DNA of 64,000 nt, from positions 1,612,001 through 1,676,000 of the forward strand of contig JBBPHT010000005.1 of the NCBI GenBank assembly GCA_038021145.1. The letters run 5' to 3'. Below the pieces are notes generated by a model, which was given only the letters and a program-made list of their open reading frames with translations, was not told the DNA's origin and did no database searches. Below, in pieces: positions 10,640 to 23,186 of the stretch (position 1 is the stretch's first letter; each line of letters starts with the position of its first letter). The DNA comes from Phyllosticta citriasiana. Taxonomy: Eukaryota; Ascomycota; Dothideomycetes; Botryosphaeriales; Phyllostictaceae. The translations under genes were made by a program, and so were the position numbers.

Positions 10640-12696
10640 TATTACTATATATAAAATTTTTAAAAAATTAAAAATTACTATACCTACTATAACTCTATAG
10701 CGCGGGCTTATACGTATATAACTAAAGTTAGAAAGTAAAAACCTACCCTCTAAAGTATCGTACTATAAGTATACCTATACCTACCCTCTAAGGAGAGGCC
10801 CTACCTAACCTAGTTTCCCTTCTACTAGACGGCTATAACTATAAAATCTAGGATACCCCTATACTTCCTAGCCTACTACCTACTTAACTAGCTAATAAAC
10901 CTAAGAAAATAGACTAGGACTTCCCTATAAGCCCTATCCCCCTATTATCCCTACTAATTATCGTACTAGGCCTAATTAAGAAATAGTATACTATACTAAA
11001 GAGAACTATCCTAGTAGATACTTCTAAACCTAACCCTACCTACTAAGGAAAAAGGACTAGGGTTAGATTTCATCTAAACTTTAATACTACCTAGGAGGTA
11101 ATTAATATAGCCCTCTCTTACATCCTATACGTAATAAACCTTACATATAATATAAGTAAAAAGTAAAGACTCTATAACCTTAGTAATATCCTATAGGATT
11201 ATACTAAGATAGGTTACGTAGGTAATACGTTATTAGTTCTTACTACTTAAGTTTACTCCCTTAAAAATACTACTTATACGCTAGGAGTAAAGGTTTACTA
11301 GCTATAAAAGCCGGTTATCCTTCCTATAAACCTAGCTAAACCATCATACGTAACCTAAGCCTAGAAAGTAACTACTACTAGAAAACTATACATAATAACT
11401 CCTTACCTAAAGATGACTATAAAGCTAGCTACTACTCCCCTAAAGACCCTATAGGATATATAGGTTATTATCTAGCTATAAAGTCCCTTCCTAGACTTTA
11501 ACCCTCTCTCTATATGAAATAATATTAATAATACCTTTAAGAACGTAGGTATATCTAGCCTAGTCATATTAATAGTAATATATATAGAGAAGGGTAACAT
11601 CCTACTTACTAGCTTATCCTAGTACGACTCTAAATTCCTTACCTCCTATAAAGACCTCTTTACTTACCTATTCCTAGATGCTATAGTCTAGGAGAACTAA
11701 ACCTAGTATAAGGTTATTACCTATAGCATCCCTATTAAAGACCTACGCATGCTTAACATTAGATAATTTATTATAGAAGAGGTCTATACCTTTAATCCTA
11801 GCCTTTCTATTATTAGAACTCTATACTAGCTTACTTTAGCTAAAAGGAGGGCTACCTAAAAAGTAGAGTTAGTTATTATAGCCTTCTATATAGTAAAAGA
11901 GGTAGAGATAGCTATCTTAAAGCTATTCTATCTTATAGGAGTAAGTATAAGGGTTATAAAACTCCTTAGGATTACTCTAGATATATAGTATATAAAGTAT
12001 TAAGAATTTAGCTATAGCTCCTCTATGTATTATAATAGGACTAAATACTTACTATATACTAGCCCCTACGCTATAGAAAAGCACGACTATAAACACTATA
12101 TAAAGAGAGGCATAAAATATACCTATATAGTACTAAAGTATAGTAACTATAATAGTACTTATTACTCCTAGGACCTAAACTATCCCTATTATCTAATAAA
12201 GCTATCCCCCTAGTATAAATATTAGGTAACCTTAAAGTTATATAAGTTAACTTAAACTAGAATGCCTAGGCTATAGAAGTAGCACTCTAGGATACTCTCT
12301 AATTAGGCATCTACCTAATATTTATCTAGGAACTATAGACGACACTATAAGATAATATAGCTAATATATAATTAATCTCTTACCCCTCTATAATATAAAT
12401 TCTTCTAACCTTCCTATAGGGCTCCCGTCCTTAGATGATGCTCTACCTAAATAAATCCCTTACCTAAGTCTAGGTAAATTCTTACCTAGATATTTTCCCT
12501 AGCCTAGACTACCTTACCGTTAATTTAACCTATAGAGAAGATACTATCCGCATAGTTAATATCTATAATAAGGTAGAATAAGGTAACCTATCCTCCCTAT
12601 ATATAATAGAAAGAGTCATTAAGTATAGCCCCCCTACTATACTAATAATCTATATAGAGGACTTTAACGAACACTATCTAATATAGGACCTACTAA
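10640..12696 (+). mobile_element. LINE-like (non-LTR) retrotransposon, 5' part (copy A)
   Basis: Homologous throughout to 32,673-34,785 of the most complete LINE copy. It covers the start of the element, ORF1 with its CCHC zinc-knuckle region (about 11,976-12,175) and the first part of the endonuclease (about 12,520-12,690). Homology stops abruptly in the endonuclease at about 12,696, where gypsy sequence begins. The RT is missing. It is full of TAG and TAA stops consistent with RIP. Confidence 0.8.
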
Positions 12697-15600
12697 CGCA
12701 TAAATAAGCAACTTAATTTTATTTATTAATTATAATTCCGTTTCTAACATTAGCTAGTTATAATATACACCTTTATACTAGATATTAGGCGCTATAATAT
12801 TATTCTAGGCTGCTAGTTCCTCGTATATTATTATGTTCTTCCGGATTACCGTAACTAATAACTTATTTAGTTAGATTCTCTAGACCGAATTTCTTTTTTA
12901 AATCTTTTAAACATTCTAAAATTATCTATATAAAGTAAAGTTTTACGGATAAACTAATTAATTTCTTTAATATACATCTCCGACGATATTAAAGTTAATA
13001 ATTAAGAAACCTTTTTCACTTCTCTTATAGAAATTAACCTACCTATAAAAATACTAATAGAAGTAGTAGATCTTTATTCTATTATACTAGATAATATTAA
13101 TAAAGCCGATAAAGATAAAGCTTTTAATAAATACCTTAATGATCATTTACCCTCTAAGTATAAGAACTACTATAACATCTTTTTAAAATAAGAGTCCGAC
13201 TAGCTACTACCTTCTTATGCGGGAGTTAATTATTAAATTTCTCTTACATATAAGGATTCTCTATACCTACTAATAAGTCCCCTCTATAGAATGTCTCTAG
13301 AATAGCTTACTATAGTAAAGGAATATATCTAAGAGAATTTAAAGAAAGGATTTATTACTAAGAGCTATATACCCTACGCCTCTCTAGTATTAGTAGTGAA
13401 AAAACCCGGAGGTAGTTAGTGAATTTATATTAACTACTAACGGTTAAATGATTAGATAAAGAAAGACTTATATCCTTTACCTCTTATCTTAGAACTCTTA
13501 TAGAGAGTAGGTAAAGGAAAGGTCTACATAAAACTAGATATTTAATAAGCTTTCTATTAAATCTAACTTTAAGAATAGTCTAAAGAATAAACTACCTTCT
13601 ATATAAGATACGGACTATTTAAATACCGCGTTTTACCTTTTAGGCTAAGTAATAGGCCTACTACTTTTTAACGTTTTATTAACTAAGTTCTCTTTAACTA
13701 TTTAGATGACTTCGTTATCACTTTTATAGATAATATTCTTATTATTTCTAAAAACCCGCACGATTATACTTAACACGTCATTAAAGTTCTATAATAATTA
13801 CGTAAAGCGGGACTATAAGCCGACATAAAAAAGAGTAAGTTTTTAACTACTCATACGAAATTCTTAGGATACATTATCTCTACTAAGGGTATATTAATAG
13901 ACCCGTAAAAAATTAAACCTATTCATACCTAGTAATTACCTATAACCCTCTAATCTCTTTAGTCTTTCTTAGGATTCTATAACTTCTATTAGAGATTCCT
14001 CCCTAACTACGGATGAATTAGCCAGCTACTAGAAAAACTATGTTTAAAAGTAAAATAGTAACAACTCGGGCTAGTTAAGGAGGAATCTTTTAGAAACCTT
14101 AAGAAACTAATATATAGTAAATTACTATTAGTAAACTATAATCTAACTTTAGATACTTATATAGAAATAGACGTAAGTAACGGAGTAGTTACGGGAGTTC
14201 TATCGTAATATTAAGAAAATTACGAATAGAAACCGGTATCCTTTTATTCTAAGGTAATGTTAGACGCTAAACTCTACTATAGAATACCTAATAAAGAACT
14301 CCTAGCTATTATATAAGGACTAGAGGAATAGAGATCTATACTTATAGGCCTTTATAAACCTTTTCTTATAATTATAGACTATTAAGTATTAGAACACTTT
14401 ACTTCTAAGTACTAATTATCTACACGATAAGTAAGATGGGCTAAGTAACTTATAGAGTACTAAGTCCGGTTTACCTACTAACTAGGAAAGGAAAACATTA
14501 TTATAGATGTTCTTATAAGAAAGTAAGAGTAACTTAAGACTTAAAAAGAGAAAGTAAAGGCTATATAAGAGTAGTATCTTATTCCTACTTCCTAGGTAGT
14601 CCTACTTATAATGATGGAGCCGGAAGTTTCTCTACTAATAATTTTCCTTAATGAACTCCTCTACGTGAATAGAGAAAACCTAGATCTTAAACTATAGAGA
14701 GAAATAGCCCGTCTTTAACCGGAAAATGAATCATATTAGAAGCTATAGGATAGATTACTTCTTTACTATAGCGCATTAGTTATTCCTAACTAGGATAACC
14801 TTTATACGAGAATAATTAAAGTAATATATACTACTTACGTTACTACCTATCCTAGAATTAATAAAATGCGAAAGCTATTACGGTAATACTATTACTAGCC
14901 TAGCTAGACTTATATAATTAAGAGATATAGCCGAAACTACTATATTTACCGCCGGAACTACGAATTTACTAATAAGATACCTAGTTTTCTATATCCTCTA
15001 CTAATTCCTAACCGTCCCTAGTAATACCTAGCTATAGATTTTAAAGAGATGCTATAAGACTAAAAGGGATTTAATTATATCCTTATTATTATAGACTAGT
15101 TATCCTAAAGAACCTTTAGTTTACCTTATATAAAGAAAATTAATACTAAAGAAGTATCTTAACTTTTTTATGATTACGTCTACCGAATTTTCGGAAATCC
15201 TAAAAGTATACTATTAGATTAAGGTCCTTAGTTCATTTTAGCCTTCACGTAGGAGCTATGTAAGTTAACTAGTATTAAATAACACTTTAATTTAGCCTAT
15301 TACTCTTAGATAAATAGAATTACTAAGATAGTAAATTAGGTCCTTATACGCTAACTATAACCCTTTATTAATTACTACTAAAATGACTAGTCTAATCTTC
15401 TACTATTAATAGACTTAGCTTAGGCTACCCTCCTATATAAGGCTATAGGTCTTATACTAGTAGAAGTAGACCTTAGCTTCATGCTATATATATATTATAA
15501 CTAGACTACTCACATAATAATAACTACTTCACCTAAAGGCAGAACATAGTCTATAGCTTAGTCTCTCTAAAAAAGAAGATAAGAGGCCTATAAGTACGCC

Positions 15601-15929
15601 TATAAATTAATTCACTAATTATAAGAAAAGAACTACTAATAAGCTAATAAATACCGTTACATACCTAACTTTAACATTAGAGACTTTATTTATATTAAGA
15701 AGACTAGCTAGATAATAGACCGGCTAAATCTAAAATTAGACGCTCCTAACGCAGGACCATTTAAGATTACTAGAATGAAAGGACATTTATATGAATTAGA
15801 TCTTCTAAAAAGTATAAAGGTTATAAACCTTTTCTATGCTAATCGCCTACGTAAAGTAGCTATAGACCTATTACTATAATAGAGATACACTAAGCTAGAA
15901 CCTAAGGTTATTAATGACTAGTAAGAATA

Positions 15930-16075
15930 GGAAGTTAACTTTATCTACGCGAGTAAGGTTACTTATAGAACTTTAAAGTACTAGGTTTAATAGGTAGGAT
16001 ATAATTAAGATAATAAGTAGTATGTAGTAAGTTCTTTTATTAGGGCCCCCTAAAAAGTAGAGGACTTCTATACTA
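15930..16075 (+). pseudogene. Integrase C-terminal chromodomain (degraded)
   Basis: The end of the gypsy integrase frame reads as a chromodomain: an aromatic-Val-Asn-x-Ile start, a LKYQV strand, a VGYN motif and an APxxVEDF-like helix. Two or three stops occur at expected Trp/Gln positions. In chromoviruses this module directs integration to methylated H3K9 chromatin, which fits the heterochromatin-like setting. Confidence 0.65.
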
Positions 16076-16249
16076 CTAATCCTTCTACCCCTAGACTACT
16101 AAAGAACCTAGAAAAGTAGAAAAGAGCCTTCCTCTAATAAGAATTATAGGAAGAAACATAATCGGATAACTAACCCGCCTATACTCTAGTAAAGAGAATC
16201 CTCTAACGCCGTAGTAAATAACTCTTACCTATATGAACTAATTTATCCT

Positions 16250-17127
16250 AATCCATCCTATTCCTCCTAATTTAATTTTATCCCTTATCCTTTATACTCT
16301 TACTCCTCTTCCTCCTCTTTAGTAGGAACTAGAGCTAACTTCTTAAGTTTAGGCCTTATTACACCTTTAACTAAGTTCTAGAGAAAGTTATTAACCTAGT
16401 CATCTATTACGCGGCAAAGAGTAAGGTACTCTCTAGGCTATATCTTATCCTTACGCCTTTCATGTTAATTAGGAGGATGAGTACTAGTAAGGTTACTTAT
16501 AGTATAGTTAAGGTTACTAGTACCCTAGACGTAGTTCGCGTAATAACCCTATAAGAAACCTAGTAACTTACGGTAACCGTAGAAGACGTAAGTAGAGAGA
16601 TTATCCTAGTACTTAGTATAACTAGTAGCCTAATTAATACCCGTATATTAGATTAAGTAAGCATTATATGAAGAACTATAAGATTCCGTAGATATAATGT
16701 TAAAATAATCCTTAGAAACTAGGACGACAGCATAATAAGCTAAGTTACTAAGGCCTAACATACATATTACGCGTTAGCTAGTTTTATTACCGCTAAGGGA
16801 TTTCTATAATAAGTTAGCTATTACGTAAGGATAAGTAAGTAGTAATATATACCTTAGCGAGTTTTTTAAAGGCCTTACGCGGGATAAAGACTATAATCTT
16901 ATTAGAAGCATCTACTCCTAAGTCCTAATCTAAAGGTTCCGCTAGTAATTCTATAGGTAAAGTAGCTAGATGAATAATGCTACTATTATTACTTTTACGC
17001 GAAGGTATACTTAGTAGTACACCGACGCGACGGCTACTAGAACGCGTACGTAAAGGTAAGGTAGGTAAATTAGCTTATATAACGTTCACGTAAGGATTTA
17101 TAGGTGGAATAGCGACGTACGCTAGCT
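16250..17127. other. Unassigned segment of the gypsy element between pol and 3' LTR
   Basis: This segment, with 22,706-23,186 on the other side of the copia insertion, gives about 1.35 kb between the chromodomain and the purine tract. That is longer than a usual 3' untranslated region. The plus frames are closed. The minus strand has stretches that read through with mostly RIP-type stops, but frame is not maintained across the copia junction and I recognise no family. Confidence 0.45.
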
Positions 17128-17504
17128 TATTAGCGGTATTCTATAAAGATAAGTAATATCTTTATTATATACCGTATAGTAGATGGTTTATAGTAGAGAA
17201 TGTAGTAGATTCTTTACTATAAGAGAACTTCCTTAAAGGACTAACTAGTAGGCTACCTAAGGGTGTTTATATAGAAGAACCTATAGATTCTAGAGAGTTC
17301 TATCTCTAGGTAATTAGTAATAGGTTCTTCTATTAATAGAAGACGATTTCTAATTAATCTAGACTAGAAGATTCTAGGCCTTAGTAATAAGATAATCTAG
17401 AATAAGGGCTAGAATCTGAAAGAACCCGTAGGAATAAGTTCTTAGTAATAGAAGAGGTCTAGAAGAGTCTAGAACAGTCTAGACTTATTCTTAGGCCTCT
17501 AACA
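17128..17504 (-). repeat. Copia LTR (3' LTR of the element)
   Basis: This 377 bp terminal repeat is nearly identical to 22,324-22,700. Its outer end reads TATTAG rather than the TGTTAG of the other copy, a G-to-A change at the terminal dinucleotide. Its inner end is CTAACA. Confidence 0.95.
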
Positions 17505-20500
17505 CTCCCCCTAACTTATTACGCAGGGTAATAGAGAGGAATTTAGTAAAGAGAGCCTTAGTAAGTACCTTAGTTAAGGCGTCTATAGGCATCTCTTTAG
17601 TAGAGATATAGGAGAATCTTATAAGATTTTCCTTAACTAGCTGCCTTAAGAAGTAATACCTTATATCTATATTCTTAGACTTTTTAGTAGCATCTTCCGT
17701 AGTAGCTATAGCCGGTATGTTATCCCCTTTAAGGACTATAGGAGTAGGTATAAGGTCTTTATAACCTAACTCTTCTAAAAATCCTTTAATATAAAGGATA
17801 ACCTTAGCTAGTATACTATAACCTATATATTCTACCTCTATAGTAGAAATAGAGATATAGGTTAGTCTACTAGCCTTCTAGGCTATAGGCCCATTAGTAG
17901 AGTAAATAATATAAGCTGCTAGAGAATGTCTATTAAGCTCATTCCCTAAGTTAGAGTCGGAGTAGGATTCTAGATTAAAACTAGTACCCTTATAGGTAAT
18001 AGTATAATCTTTAGTTCCTTTTAGATAGGATAAGACTCTTTTAGCAGCTCTAAGGTGCTCTACTAGAGGGCAGCTTAAATACTAGCTTAAAGAAGCTAGT
18101 ATATAAGCTATATTAGGCCTAGTATAGACTATAGCATATAGAAGAGAGCCTATTAAAGATCTATACTCTTTAATAAGGTCTTTACTAGCCTAATAGTCCG
18201 CGGGTGGTCTAGGAAGCTCCTTATATAAATAAGGAGTCTTAGAAGGCGTAATAGAGCTTAGAGAGAAAGTCTCTAAGACTTTAGAAAGATAGCCTTCCTG
18301 TGATAAAGATATAGTCTTTTTAGACCTATCCCGGGTGACTTGAATTCCTAAATAATAGGAAATAGGTCCTAGGTCCTTAATAGTAAACCTAGACCTTATT
18401 AATTCTTTAAAAGAATTAATAATAGACATATCCTTACTAAAAAGTAGGATATCATCTACGTATACTAAGACCCATATAAATAAGCCTTCTTTAAAGGTCT
18501 TAGTATATAAGTAGGCCTTAGATAGAAGCTGTTTATAGCCGTTCTCTTCTAAGAAGTGGCTAAAACAGGCTGCCTATGCCCTAGGGGCTTATTTTAGGCT
18601 ATAGAGAGCTTTCTTTAATTTACAGACTTTATTATTAAGCTTAAAGCCTGTAGGTTAATGTACATAGACGTCTTCATTTATTTTCCCATTTAGGAAGGCG
18701 GTTTCGACGTCTATATGTACGATTTCTAGGTCTAAATAGGCAGAAAGGCTTAGTAGTAGGCGTAAAACTATAGGTGAGACTGTAGGACTAAAAGTCTCTT
18801 TATAGTTTATACCATACTCCTAATTTTAGCCTTATACTACCTATCTAGCCTTATAGCGGGTAATATTTCCCTTATTATCAGTTTTAATCTTATAGACCTA
18901 TTTGCCTCTAAGAATTTTAGTATCCTTAGGGGGGTCTACTAAGATCTAGGTTTGATTCTTAATAAGGGAATTATATTCTTCCCGCATAGCTCTCTGCCAG
19001 TCTAGGCTATTAGGAGAATTAATAGCCTAACTATAAGTAGTAGGTTCCCCATTACTATAGAGTAAGTAATAAGAGATATCTTCCTCTATATTACTTAGGC
19101 CTTCTATAGTAACATAGCTGCTACTACTAGGGATTCTAACCTCTTTAAAGGTCTCTCTAAGAGGATGAGGTACTTCTTCTATAGGGCTATTAATAGTAGC
19201 CTCTATAGTAGTTAATTCCTTAGAGGATTTTTCTCTAAGGCGCTTACTTCTCCTAGGCTCCTCCCTACTAGTATCTATAGTAGTTATAGACCTAGATCTT
19301 AGTCTATTAGGAGGGCTAGTTATAGAAGAAGGAAATATAGGCTTAGTATAGTCTATATCTTCCTTATCTTCTATACTTTTAGTATAGGGAGAAGGAAATT
19401 CATCCTCTTTAAAGGTAACATCTCTAGTGCGTATAATAGCTTGTTTTTCTATATCCTAGCATCTATAAATATGCTCCCCCTTAAAGCCTAATAATATACC
19501 AGGCCTAGAGCGTGGAGAATACTTAGAGGATATAGTACGCTTTTCTCTAGGGATATTTATAAAGACTTTACTTCCGAAAGTCTTTATATAAGAGAGATTT
19601 ATAGTAGGAGACCTACCCTTAGCTATATTTAGCCGGGCTAGAGGCGAAATACCCTCTAGGGACTTCTTAGGGGTCCGGTTTAGAATATAAGTGGCGGTTT
19701 TAATAGCCTCTAGCTAGAAGGTAAGGGGGACCTTAGAATTTAAGAGAAGGCAACGGGTAATAGTATCTATTAACCCATGTGTCCTCTCTATAAGCCCGTT
19801 TTACTCTAGGCTATAAGAAGAACTCTTTTCTAGAGTTATTCCTTTATTTTCAGCTAGTAAATCTAGCTGAGTTCCCCTATATTCTAGGCTATTATCTAGC
19901 CTTAAAGACTAGACTTTACCATGCGGCTCTATAAGTTTAAGATAGTAAACTATCTTATTATAGGCTTCTCCTTTAGTAAATAGGGGGAATACCCATGTAA
20001 ACCTACTATAATAGTCTATAAAGGCTATATAGTAGGTGTATCCCCCTATTCCCTTAGGAGTAATAGGTCCTACGACATCTAGACCTATCTTCTCATAAGG
20101 TTTAGAGACTGCTACTAGTATAGTAGATATAGTACACTTAGATTTAGCTAAAGGGCATATAGAATAGTCTATTTTACTACCCTTAATAGGTAGTAGTGCC
20201 CTAAGAGCTTCTAAGTTTATATGCCCTAACCTATTATGCTATAGGTTTAAATCTACTATATATGAGTGATTTATAGCAGATTCTACCTTAGGTAGAATGA
20301 ATAGGTTATTTTAAAGTAAAACTTCGGCATATATCTGCTCTCTTTTATCTATAAGTCTTAAGTTCTTTATATCTAGATATATACCATGTATATATAGCCT
20401 AGATATAGAGATAAGATTTATAGATAAATTAGGGATATAGAGAGCGTCTAGAAGGGTTAGATGTATTCTTCTATTAGCGTACTTAAAGGTAATAGGTATA

Positions 20501-21444
20501 GTACCTATTCCTTTAGCATAGATCTCTCCTTTACCTAGTTTTATAGGTAAATTTACTTCTTTTAAAGAAGTAAAGAGATCTTTATGTCTAGACATATGGG
20601 CTATAGTACTAGTGTCTAGAATCTAGTCATTTAGGCCGGGACCCGCGGTAAAATAAGAGGTATAACCCGTAATATGTAGGGTATCCTCTAAATCCGTAGG
20701 ACTACTATTATTTTCTTTACCCTTTAAATTCCTAGCTCTTTTATAGCAGTCCTTTTCTAGATGGCCATTCTTTTTACAATAAGAGCACTTCTTAGTACTC
20801 TTATTATTATAAGTAGAGGCGTTCTTTTTAGAAGAAGATTTCCCTTTATTACTAGTTATAGTAATAAGGGCAGTATTACTTTCTTCTTCTAGTTCTCAGC
20901 GCTGAGACTCTTCTACTAGACACTCTATAAGGTGGTCTAGAGTAGTCTCTTCTTTTAGCCCTAGCTAGGCTACGGCGCTCCATAAAGAATAGCTACTAGG
21001 TATATTACTAAAGAATACACCTAGTTTCTACCTCTCCGTTAAGGCCATTTTAGTCTAAGATAATAGGGTTATCTCATCTAATAGATTAGCCACCTAGGTA
21101 TTAATATCTCCCGTATCTTTAAGGCTTAGTAGCCTTATAAAGTGTGAGACTTCCCATGAAAGTCCCTTAGATTCACATCTTTTTCTAAGGGCTTCTCCCA
21201 TAGAACTTATAGTTCTATAATGGGTAATGCTAGAATAAAGTTTAGGATCTATAAAGGTCCTAATAAAAGTCCTTATTCTAGCATCATTAACCTCCTAGGT
21301 AGGATCTTCTACTTTAGGTTAAGATTTAGAGTCTAGATAGGCTTTTAGCCCTTCTGCAATCACTATATCATTTATAGTAGATTACTAAGACTCCTAGTTC
21401 TTAGGGCCTTTAAGTTTAGGAATGCTAGGGAATTCTTTTCCCAT
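17491..21444 (-). pseudogene. Copia Gag-Pol polyprotein, one frame interrupted by stop codons
   Basis: From ATG at 21,444 to TAA at 17,491 there are 1,318 codons in one frame, with no frameshift that I can find. Gag is followed by a CX2CX4HX4C zinc knuckle (20,746-20,787), then a degraded protease motif (LDTSTIAHMS, where families have D-S/T-G). Integrase follows with an HNRLGH zinc region and a D..D..E core (about 20,250-19,700), then RT with an intact YVDD box (18,451-18,462) and SYYLGIQV. RNase H runs to about 17,550. The frame is broken by roughly two dozen stops, nearly all TAG where TGG or CAG is expected. The natural stop lies inside the 3' LTR. This fits a young element inactivated by RIP. 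Confidence 0.88.
17505..17517 (-). promoter_or_regulatory. Polypurine tract for plus-strand synthesis
   Basis: On the minus strand the bases directly before the 3' LTR read AAGTTAGGGGGAG, the expected position and composition of a polypurine tract. Confidence 0.85.
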
Positions 21445-22308
21445 ATTTCCTAGTAGAAGATGTTCCTTTCTTAAGGTATATTAAAGATTTTATACCTTAT
21501 AGAGGTCTTTAGAGTATAAAACTCTTTATACTTATAGTTTTAAGCGGAAACTATAAGTGTATGAAGTCTCGAAGTTTATTAGGTGCTAATGGGCCTGATG
21601 CACCTAATAGAAAGTAGGGAGATTATTAGAGTATTAATGTTTTCTCTAATAACTTAGCCGGGAGTAGAGATAAAAGGAATCTGATTTTAGATCCTTGTCC
21701 GCCGAGTTTTTCTCTTTAAAACGGTATACGACTTTGCTTACTAAGCAAAGTATTCGGGTTGATGCGGGTCGAAAACGTTTCGAAGTATCGTGAAGTTTTA
21801 GTGTTCCTCGTGCCAAGACACTAGCGGGAACTAGTGTAAACGGGTAACGCTTAGGCCTAATATAGTATAGAGGCCGCGCAGCCACACCTTATATTAACAT
21901 AGTTAATAGAAATGTGAGGAAATCCGGAGAAAGGCGGAGAAAGGTAAAGAATAGGTAGTAAATAAGGCTATTCTAGACTACTAGAAGGTTCTAGAATAAA
22001 ATCCTAGGTAGATATAGGCCCGACGGTCCTAGGAAAAATTCAATAGGCTAAGAGCCTAAGGATAGGGCTTAGGATACTAGTCCTTACCCTAAAAAATGCC
22101 TTACTTATATAAATAAGTAGGCTTTCCCTAGACTTCTTTATAAGTTTAGCTTAATAGCTATCCACCGAGATAGTCTTACTAAGCCTTACTTATAAGAGCG
22201 GTCTAGTATAGAAAGAATAGTATATTCTTTCTTATAAGTAGGGAAGGAAGTAAAATCCTACTTATAAATTATAAGGCAAGCTATATAGTAATCTATAGAT
22301 TACTATTA

Positions 22309-22323
22309 GCCGGGCTCATAACC
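22309..22323 (-). promoter_or_regulatory. Primer-binding site complementary to the tRNA-iMet anticodon loop
   Basis: On the minus strand the bases directly after the 5' LTR read GGTTATGAGCCCGGC. GGTTATGAGCCC is complementary to GGGCTCATAACC, the anticodon stem-loop sequence of eukaryotic initiator tRNA-Met. Drosophila copia and yeast Ty5 use this internal, half-tRNA priming instead of the tRNA 3' end. The assignment comes from sequence and position. Confidence 0.8.
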
Positions 22324-22700
22324 TGTTAGCGGTATTCTATAAAGATAAGTAATATCTTTATTATATACCGTATAGTAGATGGTTTATAGTAGAGAATGTA
22401 GTAGATTCTTTACTATAAGAGAACTTCCTTAAAGGACTAACTAGCAGGCTACCTAAGGGTGTTTATATAGAAGAACCTATAGATTCTAGAGAGTTCTATC
22501 TCTAGGTAATTAGTAATAGGTTCTTCTATTAATAGAAGACGATTTCTAATTAATCTAGACTAGAAGATTCTAGGCCTTAGTAATAAGACAATCTAGAATA
22601 AGGGCTAGAATCTGAAAGAACCCGTAGGAATAAGTTCTTAGTAATAGAAGAGGTCTAGAAGAGTCTAGAATAGTCTAGACTTATTCTTAGGCCTCTAACA
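22324..22700 (-). repeat. Copia LTR (5' LTR of the element)
   Basis: This 377 bp LTR is bounded by perfect 6 bp inverted ends TGTTAG..CTAACA and followed by the target duplicate TAGCT. It differs from the other LTR at four transition positions. Confidence 0.95.
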
Positions 22701-23186
22701 TAGCTCTTAGGAGCTAGGTACTATACCTAGACTAGTTAGCTTTACTTCACCTTTTTAAAACTCTAGATACATAAATAATTAGCTAATTATGCGTAACGTC
22801 TTATATAACGGTCCTAAGTTGCCTTAGCATCCTCTTAAGGCATTATATTACCTTTAGGGCGCTTAGAGCGATGAAGTTAATTAGATACTATCGCGTAATA
22901 ATTAGTTAAGCGTTTTTAGACCTACTATAAACGGGAGGACTTACTGTTATTACTAGAGCTAGTTACTTAAGTAAGAGATAGGCTAAGAGTAATAGGAAGA
23001 TATAATAATAGAAGTAAGGTCTATTATTATTATTAAAGTAGTAGTAAAGAAGGTTAGTTAAACTATAAACCTAACGATAAGATATACCTAGTAGTCCTAT
23101 ACTTTACGCCCTTACCGAAATAGCGCCGGTTAGTCATCCGCGTAAGCACCTAATAAGCTAACTCAGGCTTCCTATTAGGGAGGGAA

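Larger units (their letters stand above)
17128..22700 (-). mobile_element. Complete Ty1/copia LTR retrotransposon
   Basis: This 5,573 bp element has 377 bp LTRs at both ends and a 5 bp target duplication TAGCT (17,123-17,127 and 22,701-22,705). It has a primer site next to the right LTR and a purine tract next to the left LTR, so it is transcribed from right to left. The LTRs differ at only four positions, all transitions, so the insertion is recent. It lies inside the 3' part of the gypsy element. Gag-Pol order (Gag, protease, integrase, RT, RNase H) is the Pseudoviridae order. It is less degraded than the neighbouring LINE copies. Confidence 0.95.

Noticed and set aside
21646..21885. 79-codon frame inside the copia element
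   Set aside because: It lies between the primer site and the Gag start in a different frame, so it is leader sequence.
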